A stretch of 46,722 nucleotides of DNA, from assembly GCA_004352715.1 (NCBI GenBank), contig SCFE01000077.1, positions 1-46,722 of the forward strand, written 5' to 3'. Positions 46,451 through 46,722 of this stretch are shown in pieces. Each line of letters opens with the position of its first letter. Positions within the stretch are counted from its first letter, which is position 1. The DNA comes from Hofstenia miamia. Lineage: Eukaryota; Xenacoelomorpha; Acoela. The notes beneath the pieces were generated by a model. The model was given only the letters and a program-made list of their open reading frames with translations, did no database searches and was not told the origin of the DNA. A program made the translations under genes and the position numbers.

Positions 46451-46722
46451 ATGCGAAGGGCGTTGTGGGTTTCTGCGGCTCTTATAACAAGCAGTGCAAC
46501 CTTAAACACTGCAAAGTCTTTAAATCTTAGTTCATCTTTATCAGAAGACAATGTTAAGAATGTCGTTGCACAATTTGTGTCCGATTCCATTACACCGTTG
46601 GACACCCTGGTCCAACGGCCAAATGATATGCGTACGAAGATCGAATTGCTAGCTATGAAAACACAAGCTGAAATGTGCAAAGCTCTTTCCGCGGAAGAAA
46701 ATAATGCGACATGGCGAGTTGA
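46451..46722 (+). CDS. CPOX: Coproporphyrinogen-III oxidase, N-terminal part, runs off window
   Basis: The ATG opens 90 codons that continue past the window. The first ~25 residues (MRRALWVSAALITSSATLN) are basic, hydrophobic and hydroxylated, as in a mitochondrial presequence. Residues about 59-80 (RPNDMRTKIELLAMKTQAEM) match the start of the oxygen-dependent CPOX domain, followed by CKALSAEE and TWRV. The enzyme oxidatively decarboxylates coproporphyrinogen III to protoporphyrinogen IX in the mitochondrial intermembrane space. Catalytic residues lie beyond the window. The same strand and 135-bp gap to golgin-84 suggest possible co-transcription. Confidence 0.88.
   Translation, partial: MRRALWVSAALITSSATLNTAKSLNLSSSLSEDNVKNVVAQFVSDSITPLDTLVQRPNDMRTKIELLAMKTQAEMCKALSAEENNATWRV

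Noticed and set aside
46438-46680. Minus-strand 80-codon frame
   Set aside because: Shadow of the CPOX coding strand.
1-46722. CRISPR arrays, bacterial operons or phage genes
   Set aside because: No regularly spaced repeats; introns, poly(A) signals and LINEs mark an animal nuclear genome.

Overview
The window is an AT-rich, intron-bearing metazoan nuclear scaffold fragment. Recognisable genes are an MRG15-type chromodomain protein, golgin-84 and the start of coproporphyrinogen-III oxidase, all on the + strand. Decayed non-LTR retrotransposons and hAT-like elements lie around and inside them. Intact haem synthesis argues against nematodes and flatworms. A nearly universal T-rich AG acceptor just before each start codon hints at a lineage with spliced-leader trans-splicing (some crustaceans, rotifers, tunicates, cnidarians). 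The species cannot be named from the sequence.

The dominant feature is a duplication. Block A (1-20015) and block B (21016-42777) are the same locus, separated by exactly 1000 N. The window's first base matches the first base after that gap. I saw no differences in the first ~6.4 kb. After that there are SNPs, small indels, one 84-bp-scale deletion and one 225-N gap in A where B carries 1976 bp. Two haplotypes of one locus scaffolded in series is the simplest reading; a recent true tandem duplication is the alternative.

Layout of each block: intergenic DNA; an antisense, rearranged LINE (2340-4400 / 23355-25415); an intronless MRG15-like gene; ~2.2 kb of intergenic DNA; an unresolved locus with secreted-protein-like exons and a 532-bp tandem repeat; a three-exon methyltransferase-like gene; a small secreted-peptide candidate; then golgin-84. 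Golgin-84 is complete only in block B plus downstream sequence: four coding exons encode 586 aa. Intron 1 holds a 335-bp hAT-type MITE directly abutting a second, ~1-kb inverted-repeat element that was later caught in a tandem duplication. Intron 2 holds an antisense LINE. The putative CPOX gene starts only 135 bp after the golgin-84 stop and runs off the window.

The genes have separate roles: chromatin (MRG15), Golgi tethering (golgin-84) and mitochondrial haem synthesis (CPOX). No functional cluster is evident. Shared orientation, the short golgin-84/CPOX gap and the acceptor-before-ATG pattern are the best leads for unusual biology.
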